Notes: a model not told the origin generated them from the letters alone. A DNA stretch of 64,000 bases from Papaver somniferum (GCF_003573695.1 NC_039360.1:123342336-123406335); one strand, 5' to 3'; shown: positions 22,198 to 35,390, numbered from the stretch's first letter. Translations and numbers: made by a program.

Positions 22198-24635
22198 TGA
22201 AAATACGGGGTCTAACAACCTCACCCAATATTTCGATTAAAAATCTGTATGGACTAACTCTAATATACTTTTAAGAGAATCAACTAGACAGTCAGACTCA
22301 ATCTTAATAAAAAGTATATCAAGGAGTTAATATCTCTATCTCTTGACTTAAATCTTACTCTGCAATCTGCGAGTCTCGATTAAATACAAGAGAGATAAAC
22401 TTGGATGGTACCAAAGACCAATATCCAAGGATCAATCAATATCCAATCAACAACCAAAGGTTGGATTTCATTATTGATCTATACAAAACACAAGCTGTGA
22501 TATTTCAATTATATAACAAAATATAATGCGGAATAGAAATAACACAGACACCAGAAATTATGTTAACGAGGAAACCGCAAATGCGGAAAAACCCCGGACC
22601 TAGTCCAGATTGAACACCATACTGTATTAAGCCGCTACAGACACTAGCCTACTACAAACTAACTTCGGTATGGACTGTAGTTGAACCCTAATCAATCTCA
22701 AACTGATTCAAGGTACAGTTGCGCTCCTTACGTCTCTGATCCCAGCAGGATACTACGCACTTGATTCCCTTAGTTGATCTCACCCACAACCAAGAGTTGC
22801 TACAACCCAAAGTCGAAGACTTTAGTAAACAAATCTTTATCACACAGAAAAGTCTACAAGGATAGATAAATCTGTCTCCCACATACAAACCTAAAGGTTT
22901 TGTTCTGTCTTTTGATATAAATCAAGGTGAACAAGAACCAATTGATAAACCAGACTTATATTCCCGAAGAACAACCAAGTATTATCAATCACCTCACAAT
23001 AATCTAAACCGTATGATAGAGAAACTAGATATTGCGGAATCACAAATGATGAGACGAAGAAGTTTGTGATTTCTTTTTATCTTACCCTATAGGAGATATA
23101 ATCTCAAGTCAAGTATTCAATTGAACTCGTACGATAGAAAATGGCAAGATCAGATCGCTCAACTACAAGAGAAGTAGTTTCGTCTGGCTTCACAATCCCA
23201 ATGAAGTCTTTCAGTCGTTAATCGACAGAGTCTCGAGAAGAAACCTACGATTAAAGGAGAATCGACTCTAGCAAACCAACTAGTATCACACAGGAGATGT
23301 GGGAACTAGTTTTGCACAGTTGCTAGACGTCTCCTTATATAGTTTTCAAATCAGGGTTTGCAATCTGAGTTACCTTGGCAACAAAACATTCAATAATCAC
23401 CGTTAGATGAAAAACCGGATTTATCCAAGCTAATATCTTTCAACCGTTAGATCGAAATTTAGCTTGTCACACACAAATGAAATGTATTCATTTAGGTTTG
23501 AGTAACCATACCTAAACGCGTACATTGGTTGCTTGACAATGGTTAGCCATATGAGTGCTTTCATATTAACAGTATTCATCTTTCTCATAACTAGTTCAAA
23601 TGACTCGTAAGAACTAGTTCAAGAGTTGTTCAATTGCTCAGGTCTTTATAAATAGACACAATTGAAACAAAATCGGTTTGATTCATTTGAATCAATTCAT
23701 GAACAATATACCCAGGGTTGCAAAGATTGCATTCCTTATAATTTATTATTTTAAGTCCATGAACTACCGATTTGAGAAATAACTAGCTTGGGTATGCGTA
23801 CGGGTATGTGTACCTTAGCTATCAGATTTTGAGTTGGTTTTAGTTTCCAAACTCATCAGACTTTTTCGGGTGAAAAAGTTCTGCCAGTGCGCGTACCTAA
23901 GGTGACTGGTTTTTGAGTTCGTAAACTTCAAATTCATCAGAAGTTCACGGATGTGAATTTCCGCCAGTACGCGTACCCAACCTGTCTTCTTCACCAATAC
24001 TGCATGCACACATATGCACGCACTTGGTTTCCGGCACATGGATTTATATACTAATGTGCGAACACACTATATGCTTACATCCATATGTGGTTATATATTG
24101 TCAACTCTACATTTCAATCATTGAAACATTCTTCTATAATGTTATAATAGTCGTTAGACATAAAGAATCGATAATCGTCATCAAAGCTATTTTCAAGATT
24201 GAAACGTCATCATGACTTTCGTCACGGGTAAAGATGAAGATGGTTAAAGCAAAATCTTACCAACACGTATTTCGAGAAAAAGATAGGCGAGTAAACTCGG
24301 CTTGAAATAGCAAATGTGTATGTATGAAAACTATCATACTTATACGACTTTTGTCTCAAGAGTAGGAGATAGAGTAGATAGAATTTGAGTGACAAGATAA
24401 GTTCAAGTCTCCACATACCTTTTGGTCGGATGAAGTTCCACTGGTTCCTTGAGTAGTTCTTCGTATTTGCAAGATAATCTCCATGGAGTCTGGAGCTCAA
24501 CTATTCCTAACTATCCTAGACCGAGACTTAGTCATAAGTATACTAGAAATCAAGACATATAGGTTTGATCACTAATATTGACAAACATGCTTGAGATAGC
24601 AACACATGCGAATTCGACCGAGCAATGCTCTAACA
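22198..24635 (-). repeat. 5' LTR (copy C), intact
   Basis: 2438 bp, starting TGTTAGAGCATTGCTCGG at 24635 and ending ATTTTCA at 22198. It keeps the uninterrupted site into which the CACTA inserted in LTR B. A - strand TATA box (CTATATAAGG) lies at 23333-23342, and a palindromic motif array (23790-23980) lies upstream of it. Confidence 0.9.
23333..23342 (-). promoter_or_regulatory. TATA box of LTR C
   Basis: CTATATAAGG on the - strand. The same box is present at 14076-14085 (B) and, in a variant form, at 26622-26632 (D) and about 5721-5731 (A). Transcription would start about 30 bases downstream, in the R region before the conserved GGACTAGGTCC block. Confidence 0.6.
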
Positions 24636-24640
24636 AGAAG

Positions 24641-27600
24641 AAAGGGAAAATTGTATTGAAAATTAACAGTCATCGAAAAGTTGAGAGTTAAAAAGAAGAG
24701 AAGTACAAATATATTAGGGACTACTTAAAGGATATTAGGTACTACTTACAGCTGGATCCCAATTATAAATCAAAGTACTCAAAAATAAATCCTCGAAAAT
24801 CTTAGTATTCATAGCTTAATTAAATAAAGTGCATTCGACTGAAATGATAATCTGATCAAGGCATTTTTTGCTATGTCCATAAAGTCTACCATTACGCTCA
24901 TTCTAAATGTTCCACCATATAGTGAACGGCAATAAACCCCAAGTCTGCTTGATTATGTTCTTGTTTTTCTTTCAAGAACATTTTCATATATTATACTTTA
25001 TGGATTCAGCAAATACCCATATAACTCCAAACTATCAAGAAAATAATGCCAAACTCTCCTAGTTTTATTGAAATGGAGAAATAGATGGATATTAGTCTCT
25101 GGAGCAAAAACACACAACAAACAAGCACTAGAATTATCTTGCAAGCTCTCAACAGATAATCAAGTGTTGGAGCTACATGATAACAAAGAGTATATACTAG
25201 AAAGAACGGCTTTATTAGAGGCACTTTAGGATTCCAGACTTGCTTGTGAGAAAAAATCAGGAAGCCATCCACATCAAGAGAAAAATAACAGTTATTCAAT
25301 GTGAAAATCATCACCCAAATCCTATTTTCAGTCATCATTCACATTGGAGGAGATAATTGTAGCTGAAACTTCACCTACGTATTGAAGCAGCCTACTTCCT
25401 CTTTATTTAATCTTCTCATAAAATTGAAATTCCAAGCACCTTGTGAAGACACCATATCTGATACTAGAAGATTCTTAGTGAAAAAGCGAGGGTCTAACAA
25501 CCTCACCCAATATTTTGATTAGCAATCTGTATGGACTAACTCCAATATACTTTCTAGAGAATCAACTAGACAGTCAGACTCAATCTAGATAAAAGTATAT
25601 CAAAGATTAATATCTCAATCTCTCGATTTGATTTTTACTCAAGCAAATGGAAATTTGCGAGTCTTTATCAAATACCAGAGAGATAAACTTGGAAGGTACC
25701 AAAGGCCAATATCCAAGTGTCAATCAATTTAAATCAACAAACAAAGGTTGGATATTCTAATTGATTGATCTTAACGCACAACCTGTGATATTTCAATTAT
25801 ATAACAAAAGATAATGCGGAATAGAAATAACACAGACACCAGAAATTTTGTTAACGAGGAAACCGCAAATGCAGAAAAACACCGAGACCTAGTCCATATT
25901 GGACACCACACTGTATTAAGCCGCTACAGACACTAGCCTACTACAAACTAACTTCGGTCTGGACTGTAGTTGAACCCTAATCAATATCACACTGATTCAA
26001 GGTACAGTTGCGCTCCTTACGTCTCTGATCCCAGCAGGATACTACACACTTGATTCCCTTAGCTGATCTCACCTACAACCAAGAGTTTCTACGACCCAAA
26101 GTCGGAGACTTTAACAAACAAATCTTTATCACACAGAAAAGTTTATGATGATAGATAAATCTGTCTCCCACAGATAAACCTAAGAGTTTTGTTCTGTCTT
26201 TTGATAAAATCAAGGTGAACAGAAACCAATTGATAACCCAGACTTATATTCCCGAAGAACATCCTAGAATTATCAATCACCTCACAGTAATCTAAATCGT
26301 GTGGTAGCGAAACTAGATATTGCGGAATCACAAATGATGAGACGAAGATGTTTGTGATTTCTTTTTATCTTTCCATATCGGAGATATAATATCAAGTCAA
26401 TTATTCAATTGAACTCGTAAGATAGAAAATGGCAATATTAGATCGCTCAACTACAAGAGAAGTAGTTTCTTCTGGCTTCACAATCCCAATGAAAGTCTTT
26501 CAGTCGTTAACCTACAGGGTCTCGAGAAGAAACCTAAGGTTAAAGGAGAATCGACTCTAGCAAAACCAACTAGTATCACACAAGAGGTGTGGGGATTATT
26601 TTTTCCAGATGCTAGATGTATCCTTTATATAGTTTTCAAATCAGGATTCGCAATCCAAGTTACCTTGGTAACAAAGCATTCAATATTCACCGTTAGATGA
26701 AAAGCCTGATTTAACCAAGCTAATATCTTTCAACAGTTAGATCGAAACTTAGCTTGTCACACACAAATGAAATGTATTTCATTTAGGTTTGATTAACCAT
26801 ACCTAAACGTGTACACTTAGTTGGTTCACAAATGGTTAACCGATAGTTAGCCATATGAGCGCTTCCATATTAACCGTATTCATTTTCTTCACATAACTAG
26901 TTCAAATGACTTATAAGAACTAGTTGAAGAGTTGTTAAATTGCTTAGCTCTTTATGAATAGACACAATTGAGACAAAATCGGTTTGATTCACTTGAATCA
27001 ACTCATGATCAATATATCCACGGTTTGCAAAGATTGGATTCCTTATTGATTTATTGTTTAAGTTCATGATCTTCCGATTTGAGAAATATAACCAGCTTGG
27101 GTACGCGTACGGGTACGTGTACCATAGCTACCGGATTTGAATTTAGAAACTCAGCAGAAATTTTCGGTCGAAAACTTCCGTGGGTACGTGTACGGATATG
27201 CGTACCTAAGGTGACTGGTTTAACAGTTTGCAAACTTACAAACTCAGCAGAAATTTTCGGTTCGAAAACTTCCGCTGGTACGCGTACCCAACCTATATGC
27301 ACACATATGCACACTCTTGGTTTCCGTCACATGGATTTATACACTAATGTGCGAACACACTATATATGCTCATTATCCATAGTTGGTTACGTAATCTCAA
27401 CTCTACATTTCAATCATTGAAACATTCTTCTATAGTGTTATAACAGTCGTTATTCACAACAATCGTCATCAAAGCTATTTTCAAGATTGAAACGTCATCA
27501 TGAATTTCGTCACGGGTTAAGATGAAAAGTGGTTAAAGCGAAAGCTTACCAACACATATTTCGAGAAAAAGATAGGCGAGTAAACTCGGTTCGAAATAGC

Positions 27601-28150
27601 AAATGTGTATGTATGAAAACTATCATACTTATACGACTTTTTCTCAAGAGTAGGAGATAGAGTAGACTTTTGAGTGATAGATAAGTTCAAGTCTCCGCAC
27701 GCCTTTTAGTCGGATGAAGTTCCACTGGTTCCTTGAGTAGTTTTTCGTCTTCGTAAGATGATCGTCGTGGAATCTGGAGCTCAACTACACTAAACTGTCC
27801 TAAACCGAGACTTAGCTATAAGTAGTTTATAAATCAAGACATATAGTTTTGACAACTAAACTTGATAAACATGCTTGAGATAGCAAGGCATGCGGATTCG
27901 ACCGACTTAGTCCTTTAAATTTTAAAAATATGAGAAAATCTTTCTTTTAGAATGACATACACCAATCCATTTATCATCCCAGAATTTAATGATCCACCCA
28001 ATATTAATAATCAAGCTTGTATGCAGTTTCACATATTTTCTTGATTTTAGAATGTTTGTGCAAATACTAGAGCTACAGTTAGGGAACAAAGAATGAAACT
28101 GACCCCTAGACCCCGTGCGTATAATATTTCTCCACATCATTACCACCTAA
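24641..28150 (-). pseudogene. LINE ORF2 fragment split by solo LTR D and bordering element B-C
   Basis: Read on the - strand, the right part (28150-27911) gives MMWRNIIRTGSRGQFHSLF and GWIIKFWDDKWIG, the linker after a plant LINE reverse transcriptase. After LTR D the left part (25478-24641) gives NERNGRLYGHSKKCLDQII, typical of the zinc-binding region that follows the reverse transcriptase. The two parts are in the right order for one element. Element B-C inserted at its left edge, since the AGAAG duplication abuts. Many stops and frameshifts; no function remains. Confidence 0.6.
25479..27905 (-). mobile_element. Solo LTR D with unusual shortened terminus
   Basis: It matches LTRs B and C along its length and ends TTTTTCA at 25479 as they do. 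At the other end it stops at TCGGTCGAATCC (27905), lacking the usual first 18 bases (TGTTAGAGCATTGCTCGG in part). Even so, CTTAG occurs directly on both sides (25474-25478 and 27906-27910), like a normal 5-bp target duplication. No internal region is attached. It carries the palindrome array at about 27098-27290. Confidence 0.85.
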
Positions 28151-28900
28151 TTGTTTTCTATCAACTTTGAAACTTCCAGCATCTGTTTTTATTTTTTTTT
28201 AAATACGGATAACGAAGGATTATGAACATGTAGTTATGGATATGCCAATGTAGCTCATTAAATAACCATGAGATGATACTAAAAGTCATATATTTTATGG
28301 GTTAATATTTGTGGAATTTCCGAATTCATACTTCTTAGACGAATTATACATGTACCATTCCGAATTAATGTCATGTTACATTGAGGCAATCACTTCTTAA
28401 GCAAACATTTAGTCTGGCCATGGAATAGATTAATCTTACGTTCATTGACACTTCCTCAAAGTTTGGTCATGGTCATTTCCAGACTACATATGTGAAGGCC
28501 AAGTACTTAGGACGCATGAAGTCATAAAAGATAATCTGACATATGGGAAAAAATAGTTGTTTCATTTTTTCCGATATTAGTTTGGGCCATCCTGGTTAAC
28601 TTTTTAGTTAGTTTCTATCTGTCTTAACATGGATCTATAATGACAGTTTAATTTGTTGTTTGAATTTGTCCTGATCTTTGGAAGAAGTCGTAAAGAAAAT
28701 CTTGTATTAGACTACCAATATATGCTTGTCGTTTCAAAAAGTTTGCACTTCCAACGAATCTTTCTTTATCCTCTTCTTTTATTCTCCCTTTTCCCACCTT
28801 CCTCAACCATAAATAGCAAGTAATAATCCTTTGTAACTCTCCCTTAGCTAGGAGGGAGAGCAGGACGGAAGGGGGATGATTCTTAGACCGACTAAGACTT
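28151..28900. other. Noncoding spacer
   Basis: AT-rich, with no recognised gene. The last 150 bases (CT-rich, then GGAGGGAGAGCAGGACGG) lead into the Ty3/gypsy remnant. Confidence 0.4.
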
Positions 28901-29119
28901 TTTTTTACTGGTGTTTTTGGATCTAATTCTGTGAGATTTTGAAGTTAAGTTGCCAGCAATTGCATCCTGCATTCATCCTTTCATACTGCATCGCATTCCT
29001 ATAATCGCAATAGTATTGTTGTCTGGCTGGCAACTCTTTCCTCGAAGTTGCAGTTCGAGGGCTCAGAGAAAACTATATCGGTGCAGAGACGATCAATATC
29101 ATCCACACGGATCACGCAA

Positions 29120-30560
29120 GATGAAGATGTCAAGATAAATGGTTGGAGGAAACCCATCATTCGTGAATTGAACAGTTCACTTCCAGGGGGAAATGTCAAC
29201 CTCAAGAAGCTAAATAATTTCTTCTTGTTTCACAGAGCACTCTATTATCGTAACCTATACAGTTCATTATCACGATGCCCCAGAGATGATGAAGCGCAAC
29301 AACAACTCAGTCTCATCCACGATGAGGTACGTGGAAAACACTGGTAATAACCCTTTACAGACGACTCTAGCGCCTCAGATACTATTGGCCTACCATGGAG
29401 ACACAACCAAGACTCCTGCAAGGATCATGCACAAGTTTTCAATTTCCGCCACATCAATTCGAAGCTCTGACCATTCACCATGCCGGGGACTGGAGAAAAC
29501 CCTATATAAAATACCTCTGTGATAATGACCTACCATCAGAAAGGAAAGAAGCAGTTCGGTTAACCCAGAGATCTAAGAGGTTCGTCTTTCACGATGGGAT
29601 TCTATATCGCAAAAGTTTTAGAGGAAATCTATTGAGGTGCCTATCAGAGCATGAAATACCGATGGTCTTGAAAGAGATGCACGATGGGGAACATCAATTG
29701 AAAAGGAAATTATTTATTTGGATCCATGAGAAATATTATTGGTTGACCATGGAAGACGATGTAGCCACCTATGTTCAGAAGTGTCACCAATGCCAGGTCC
29801 ACGATAACCCCACGCACACTCCTTGACTTCCATTACATTCAGTAAGCAGTCCACGGCCATTTTATAGCTGGGGACTGGACATTATTGGAAAGATTAACCC
29901 TGCATCGTCAAAGCAACATGAATACATTATCACTGGAACTAAGTACTTCACCAAGTGGGTTTAATCCATCTCTTTCCGAAGCACTACCGGCATTACCATT
30001 GCAACGTTTATCAAGGAACATATCATATGCATATTTGGTGTTCCTAAGCATATCATTACAGATAATGGTACCCAATTTGCAAACAAGCACGTAGCTGAGC
30101 TACTCTATGAGTACAACATTAAGCAAATTTTCTCTACACCATACTATCCGCAAGGGAATAGGAAAGCAGAGAGTACTAACAAGACTTTGATTCGGATTCT
30201 TAGTTGAACAGTGCATGACAATCCAAGGACTTGGCACGAGCAATTACCTGTGGAATTGTGGGCGTATCAGATTGCTCCAAGTAGTTCAACCGGAACTTCA
30301 CCTTATTCCCTTGTCTACGGTGCAGACGCTATCATTCCAGCTTAAATCCGGATCTCTTCAGTGAGGATTGCAATGGCCAGTGGAGCGCAATGGGACGAAA
30401 CTGAAGTATCAAACGCCAGAGTTGCTGACCTAGGGATGCTCGAATCAAGAAGGTCCAAGGTTGAGAAATATAAAGATGCATACATACGAAGGGTTTCTAA
30501 AGCATATGACAAAACGGTAAAATCCAAAACTTTTTAAGTAGGAAATCTAGTACTGAAAAC
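29120..30560 (+). pseudogene. Ty3/gypsy polyprotein remnant: integrase region
   Basis: Several frames together read as the C-terminal half of a gypsy pol. Two related linker blocks (NGWRKPIIRELNSSLPGG at about 29127 and DWRKPYIKYLCDNDLPSERK at about 29488) come first. A zinc-binding domain follows (H...H then KCHQCQ, about 29679-29800). Then comes an integrase core with the D of YSWGLDIIGK (about 29862), the D of ITDNGTQFANK (about 30055) and the E of NRKAESTNKT (about 30160), so the catalytic triad is still readable. Stops interrupt at KWV*, LS* and IPA*, and frameshifts lie upstream. The text after GILYRKSFRGNLLRCLSEHE is the usual spacer of this plant clade. No LTRs could be assigned. In an active element this enzyme inserts the cDNA into the genome. 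Confidence 0.85.
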
Positions 30561-30599
30561 TGTCGAATAGATCAGTATGGGTCTAATTTAAAAGAGCAT

Positions 30600-33500
30600 A
30601 ATAAAGAATCTGAATCATTCCTCCCTCTCTCGTTCTCCCTATCTCCATTTCCAAAGCGACATGGGGAGTTACATGTATCTGATCTTTTTCTTAAAACCCT
30701 AATTTTATTTTCAATTATTTTTTTTAAAATCAATTCAAAATATAGGATTAAATCTAGATGTTCTTAACCATGTTTTGTGCTGATTTTATTAAATCTTTGT
30801 TGTTAAATTCTTTTTAGATGGCAAGAATTAGATAACCTTTTCTAGGAATTTTCCTTAGCTTCATATAAGTAGGACTTACTCTTTATATAGATTCATTCTT
30901 GTATGCAGATTGCCTTACTACTTTAAACTTAAGAACTTTCTCTCTGAATTTAACTTATGTTTTTTAAAAAAATGATGAAACAAATTACCTGGATTGTGCA
31001 AGGATGTGGAAATCCTTTCACTCAAAACCATTTAAAACAACTTATCGACTCTGAAAAACCAGAAATCTTATTTCTTTCAGAAACTAAATCTCAAAGGTCC
31101 TTAGTGAAATCTTTACTATCTGCATTCCCTAATACCCACATTGTTGATCCAATATGAAAAGCAGGAGGTTTAGCTATAGATTGGATTGATGGTTTCATTT
31201 TGAAATAATTCAATGCAATTTAAATATGATTAACATAATAGTCCAAACACATTTCAACTCAAAATAATGGATCATTACTTGCTTTTATGGAAGTCCTTAC
31301 CCAGCTAATAGGAACATTGCTGGGGACTTTATTGATATGATAACATAACAAGTACAAACAAAATGAAATGGCATGGGTTTTGATATATAGGAGATTCGAA
31401 CTTAATTTTTGACCAATCTGAGAAACTCTAGGAGGCCTACCTTTCAACAAAAAATAAAATGAGTATTATGCAGATATTCTGCAAAAAGCGGGACTATTAG
31501 ACTTAGGATATACATGATATGATTTACCTGGAATTACAATATAAAGGGTTGTGCAACCATTCAAGAAAGGTTAGACAGAGATGTAGCTAATATACATTGG
31601 AATTTACAATTTCCTAAAGCCACTTTAATACACTTAGTTGCAGTGGGTTCTGACCATAGTTTCTCTATCTTTGGACAATGCTTATGAAAAACCAAATTTG
31701 ATTTTCAAGTTCTACGCCACTTAGCAAAAAAAAAAAACAAACTTATTGTGTCCAATTAGTTCAAAACTCTTCGAGTTGGAACCATGTTATCTTAGACTCT
31801 CCAGCAAACTATTTAGTAGATAATCTTCAGAATTTAGGTCGTCAACTGCTTGACTGAAAAAAAATGTTTTTGGTTTACCAGCTAAACAAATCAAAAAAAA
31901 CTCTACAACAAATAGATAATTTAATCCTTTCTACCTACATTTATAAAAAATAATCCAAGAAAAACTATAACATCTGGAAAAACTATATGATACGCAAGAA
32001 GCTCTAGCTAAATAACAATCAAGAGATAACATAGTGACTTCGGGGGAGAAAGACACCAAATGTTTCCATACAGTAACCCTCGGGAGAAGATAATGAAACA
32101 CGATTGAATGTTTGAAAAATAGCGATGATGAAATAACTTTCAACAAGTTGGAAATCCACTCTACACTAAATGATAATTTCCGAAACCTTTTTTCTGCTAA
32201 TGGAAATGACAATAACCATCTGGATGATATCTTTAGTATTATTTAACCGGAGGTCTCTAATGCTAAAAACTTAAATAGTGTCTCAACTAAGGAGGAAATT
32301 TTTCATGTTCTAAAATAAATGAAACCCAATAAGTATCTTGGGCCGGACGAATTTCATGCCAGTTTTTTAAACATAATTTGGCTATTGTAGGTGATCAAGT
32401 AATGAAAACTATTCAACACTTTTTCAAAACAGGAATTTTGCATCAAGACCTAAACAAAACATTTCTTTTCCTCATTTCCAAATTAGACAACTCAAAAATC
32501 CAAGTCAATTCATCCCAATACGACTCTGTAACACCACGTACAAAATAATAGCAAAAGTTTTAGCAAATATGATTAAACCAATCTTAGATAAAATAATCTC
32601 TCCTTTCCAAGATGGTTTTTTTTATCAAAAAGACAAATTTTTTTTCTTTAATAATCAACCATTGGTATTTCATTCCATTAAGAAACGTTTACATGATGGT
32701 TTTGAAGCAAAAAGAGTACATCATAAACATGAAACAAATACAATAAAAGATGCAAAACGTAAATAAATCGTGAAGAGAAAGAGCGAACCACAACGATAGC
32801 ACCCAAATCTTGTATGGAGAGATTGGAGAAGGAATGGTACTCGAATCACGGTTCGACCATTTTGATTTATTTTCTTCTTGGAAAAGAGATACCCCTATTA
32901 GAAAGTAGTGATTTTCCCAAAAACTCATGTTTAGCGAGAAGCCCAGAAACTGTAGATCTATTATTCTGTTGAAGAAGAACTTGATCTTGCCTCCGTCAAA
33001 TCGCTTGATGTACTTATATCTAAAAAACCCGAATCACAAACAAATCTATAAAAAGAAACACTATAAAGTGTAGACAAAATCGCCATAATAGCGAAGAAAA
33101 TTATTCAAAACGTAAAGTAAAACTAAAAACAAGAAATCTTTGCTTAGATCTAGCCCCTAAAGGACTAGATCTGAGCAAAGGAGAAAGAAGATGATAACTT
33201 TTCTTCAAAGTTTTTGAGAAGGGAGAGAGAAGAGAGAGGAGAGATTAAGAAAGTCCACCCTAAACATCAACATATGATGGCTAGAATCCTCAAAATAAAA
33301 AAGATAGACCTGAAAGATTCTTTCTTAGGAGCACCTTTGTTCATAGATAAATCAAAGATAAAAACCTTTGAAATAATAATCGAAAAATGGAACACAAATT
33401 TCAAGGCTGGAAAAGGAAGGTTTTATCCCAATCTAGTAAAATGGTTTGAAACAAAATTTTTTTAGCCAACATACCTATGTTTCAGATGGGTCGTTTCGTA

Positions 33501-35090
33501 TTACAAAAAAAAATCAATAATAAAATAAATGTAATACAAAGAGATTTTTGGTGGGGGAGGGAAGTAAAGGCGAAAGGTTTTTATCCCAAAGCTTGATCTT
33601 GTATTTGTAAACCATTACACAAAGGGGATTAGGTTTTGGAAATGCAAAACACATGAACCTAGCGATGATTGCAAAACTGTAATGGAGACTACTAACTGAA
33701 CCAAACTCTCTATGGGCTTCCCAGTTGAAGCTTAAATATTTTAGGAAAAAATCTACAACAGATTTTTTCCTAATAGCTCTTGGGTGTGGAAATGCATACG
33801 CAGAGGAATAAAACTGATAGAGCAAAACTTTGTATGGGAGGTAGGAGATATAAACATCTGGGAGGATTTGTGGATCCCCGATTTCAATGAAAACCTTAAC
33901 CAATACCGTAACGATACAAACAATCATTTAACACCTGTGGATGATCTTTTAGATCATGTCACTAAAAAGTGGAATGAAATTTTAATCTTTTCAATGTTCC
34001 TAAACACTATATCAAAAAGGATACACAACATAAGAGTTTTCTTAAACAAGAATAATACAGCCAAATCTGATAAACTACGTTGGTTATTAATAGAATTGGG
34101 AGAATTTTCAGTTAAATCAATTTATGCAAAATTGGGGGAAGCTAGGATAAATGTCAATAACCTAAATATGACAGATAAATTTTGAAAAGACCTGTGGAAA
34201 CTAAATGTCTCACAAAGGATCAAAAACTTTACTTGGAAATGTCCGTAGAATGCAATTTCGACAAACTCAAAACTTGCTAAATACATGAAAGATATATCAC
34301 ATAACTGTCCTTTTGGATGTAGAGAAAATGAAACCACAGAACATGTTTTCTTTCACTGCCCTTTTTCCAAATCAGTATGAAGTTAGCTCCTAACCCAGTA
34401 CGTCTCAATTTTTCCAATAATGTTAGTTTTTTGAATATATTAAGTCTTGGTTAAAAAAACCACACAATCTGATCCGCTTAGAGATAATAATAACCAAAAT
34501 GTGGTTTATTTGGAAAGAAAGATGTAACAGAGTGTTTCAAGGAACACAAAAGAATGCAATTCAATTAGCAATGGATTTTCAAAGACATATACAATTCAGG
34601 CAGAATCTTAGCAGCACAGAAATGAATAACAACTTTAGGAAGAAAGCTTTACATAAAAATAATGAAGAATGAAAATTTCCAGGAATTAATAAACATAAAA
34701 TTAATGTCGATGTTGTTTGGATTTCTAGTGATAAACCAACTAGTTTTGTTATAATTCTTAGAGATGCAGGTGAATTTGAACAAGGAAGAGCATGACCTTG
34801 CAGAGCAACATCCCCAGAAAAAACAGAAGCAATAGGTCTGTTGCAGGCAGCCAAATGGACTAAGGAACACAATTTCAATAATTTCAGCATCGAAGGAGAT
34901 TGCGGAAATCTTTTGGACTATTTAAATAGGAAACCATTGACTTTATCCTGGCAGAATCAAGCGATAATGGAGGAAGTAAAAAAGGAAATCAGTTTTGTTC
35001 CAATTTTTTAGGTTTTATTTTTGTTCACAGAACTGCAAACACGGTAGTATACCTTTTAGCAGCAGGAGGCAAAATAATTTATTTTTAACT
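30600..35090 (+). pseudogene. LINE-1-type retrotransposon, decayed, near full-length ORF2
   Basis: A CT-rich leader (30610-30650) is followed by an endonuclease start, TWIVQGCGNPFTQNHLKQL (from about 30975) with FLSETKS. The reverse transcriptase entry (KPNKYLGPDEFHASFLN, about 32320) and TFLFLISKLDN come next. After a foreign insertion (about 32640-33275) come the thumb region (SFLGAPLFIDKSK, about 33320) and RDFWWGREV. The zinc-binding segment (about 34190-34370: KNFTWKCP, CPFGCRENETTEHVFFHCPF) and an RNase H-like tail (about 34690-35080: DVVWISSDKPTSFVIILRDA, EAIGLLQAAKW, IEGDCGNLLDYLNRKPLT) follow. Dozens of stops and shifts occur. The family copies itself by target-primed reverse transcription. 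Confidence 0.8.
32640..33275. other. Foreign segment replacing the LINE reverse-transcriptase palm
   Basis: Between IISPFQDGFF and the thumb motif SFLGAPLF, the expected palm with its ADD active site is missing and about 600 bases of unrelated DNA occur. These include a 16-bp-arm hairpin (33138-33153 / 33165-33180, CTTTGCTTAGATCTAG) and a purine-rich GAGAGAGAAGAGAGAGGAGA run (33225-33245). The segment's origin is unknown. Confidence 0.5.
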
Positions 35091-35390
35091 TAAATTAAAA
35101 TTATCTCCCACCATCCTGTATTAGTTCGTTCAGCTTTATTAGTATTTAATCTAATGCTAGGAAGGAGCAGACTCATTCCACATTAGATGGCTCAATTAAT
35201 CATGTTTTAAGGATTACTAACTCCCAAGTTTTTGATAAAAAAAACTCCCTAAGTTAATCGGTTAATGAATTACCTATTTGGGAAAAAAAGAAAAAGAACT
35301 ACCAATATATGCGGTACACTTTATTGTGAGCAGCCTATCATTTACATGCTACTCAAAAAAGGATTCACGACGTCTGATTTACCGCCATTC
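35091..35390. other. Spacer after the LINE remnant
   Basis: AT-rich; probably LINE 3' end plus target DNA. Nothing else is recognised. Confidence 0.35.

Larger units (their letters stand above)
12935..24635 (-). mobile_element. Complete non-autonomous LTR retrotransposon B-C with nested CACTA
   Basis: Read on the - strand, it has a 5' LTR (24635-22198), a primer site, an internal region (22197-20163), a polypurine tract and a 3' LTR (20162-12935, split by a CACTA element). Both LTRs start TGTTAGAGCA and end in TTTTCA or ATTTTCA. The whole is flanked by an exact 5-bp duplication, AGAAG, at 12930-12934 and 24636-24640. The internal region is only about 2 kb and has no gag, integrase or reverse transcriptase, so the element must have been mobilised in trans. 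The 2.4-kb LTRs and the G-rich blocks before the 3' LTR point to a deletion derivative of a SIRE/Maximus-type Ty1/copia element (inferred). By eye the two LTRs differ at roughly one base in twenty. Confidence 0.9.

Noticed and set aside
27051..27420. Overlapping ORFs in solo LTR D
   Set aside because: Same cause: palindromic GTACGCGTAC repeats. No protein family features.
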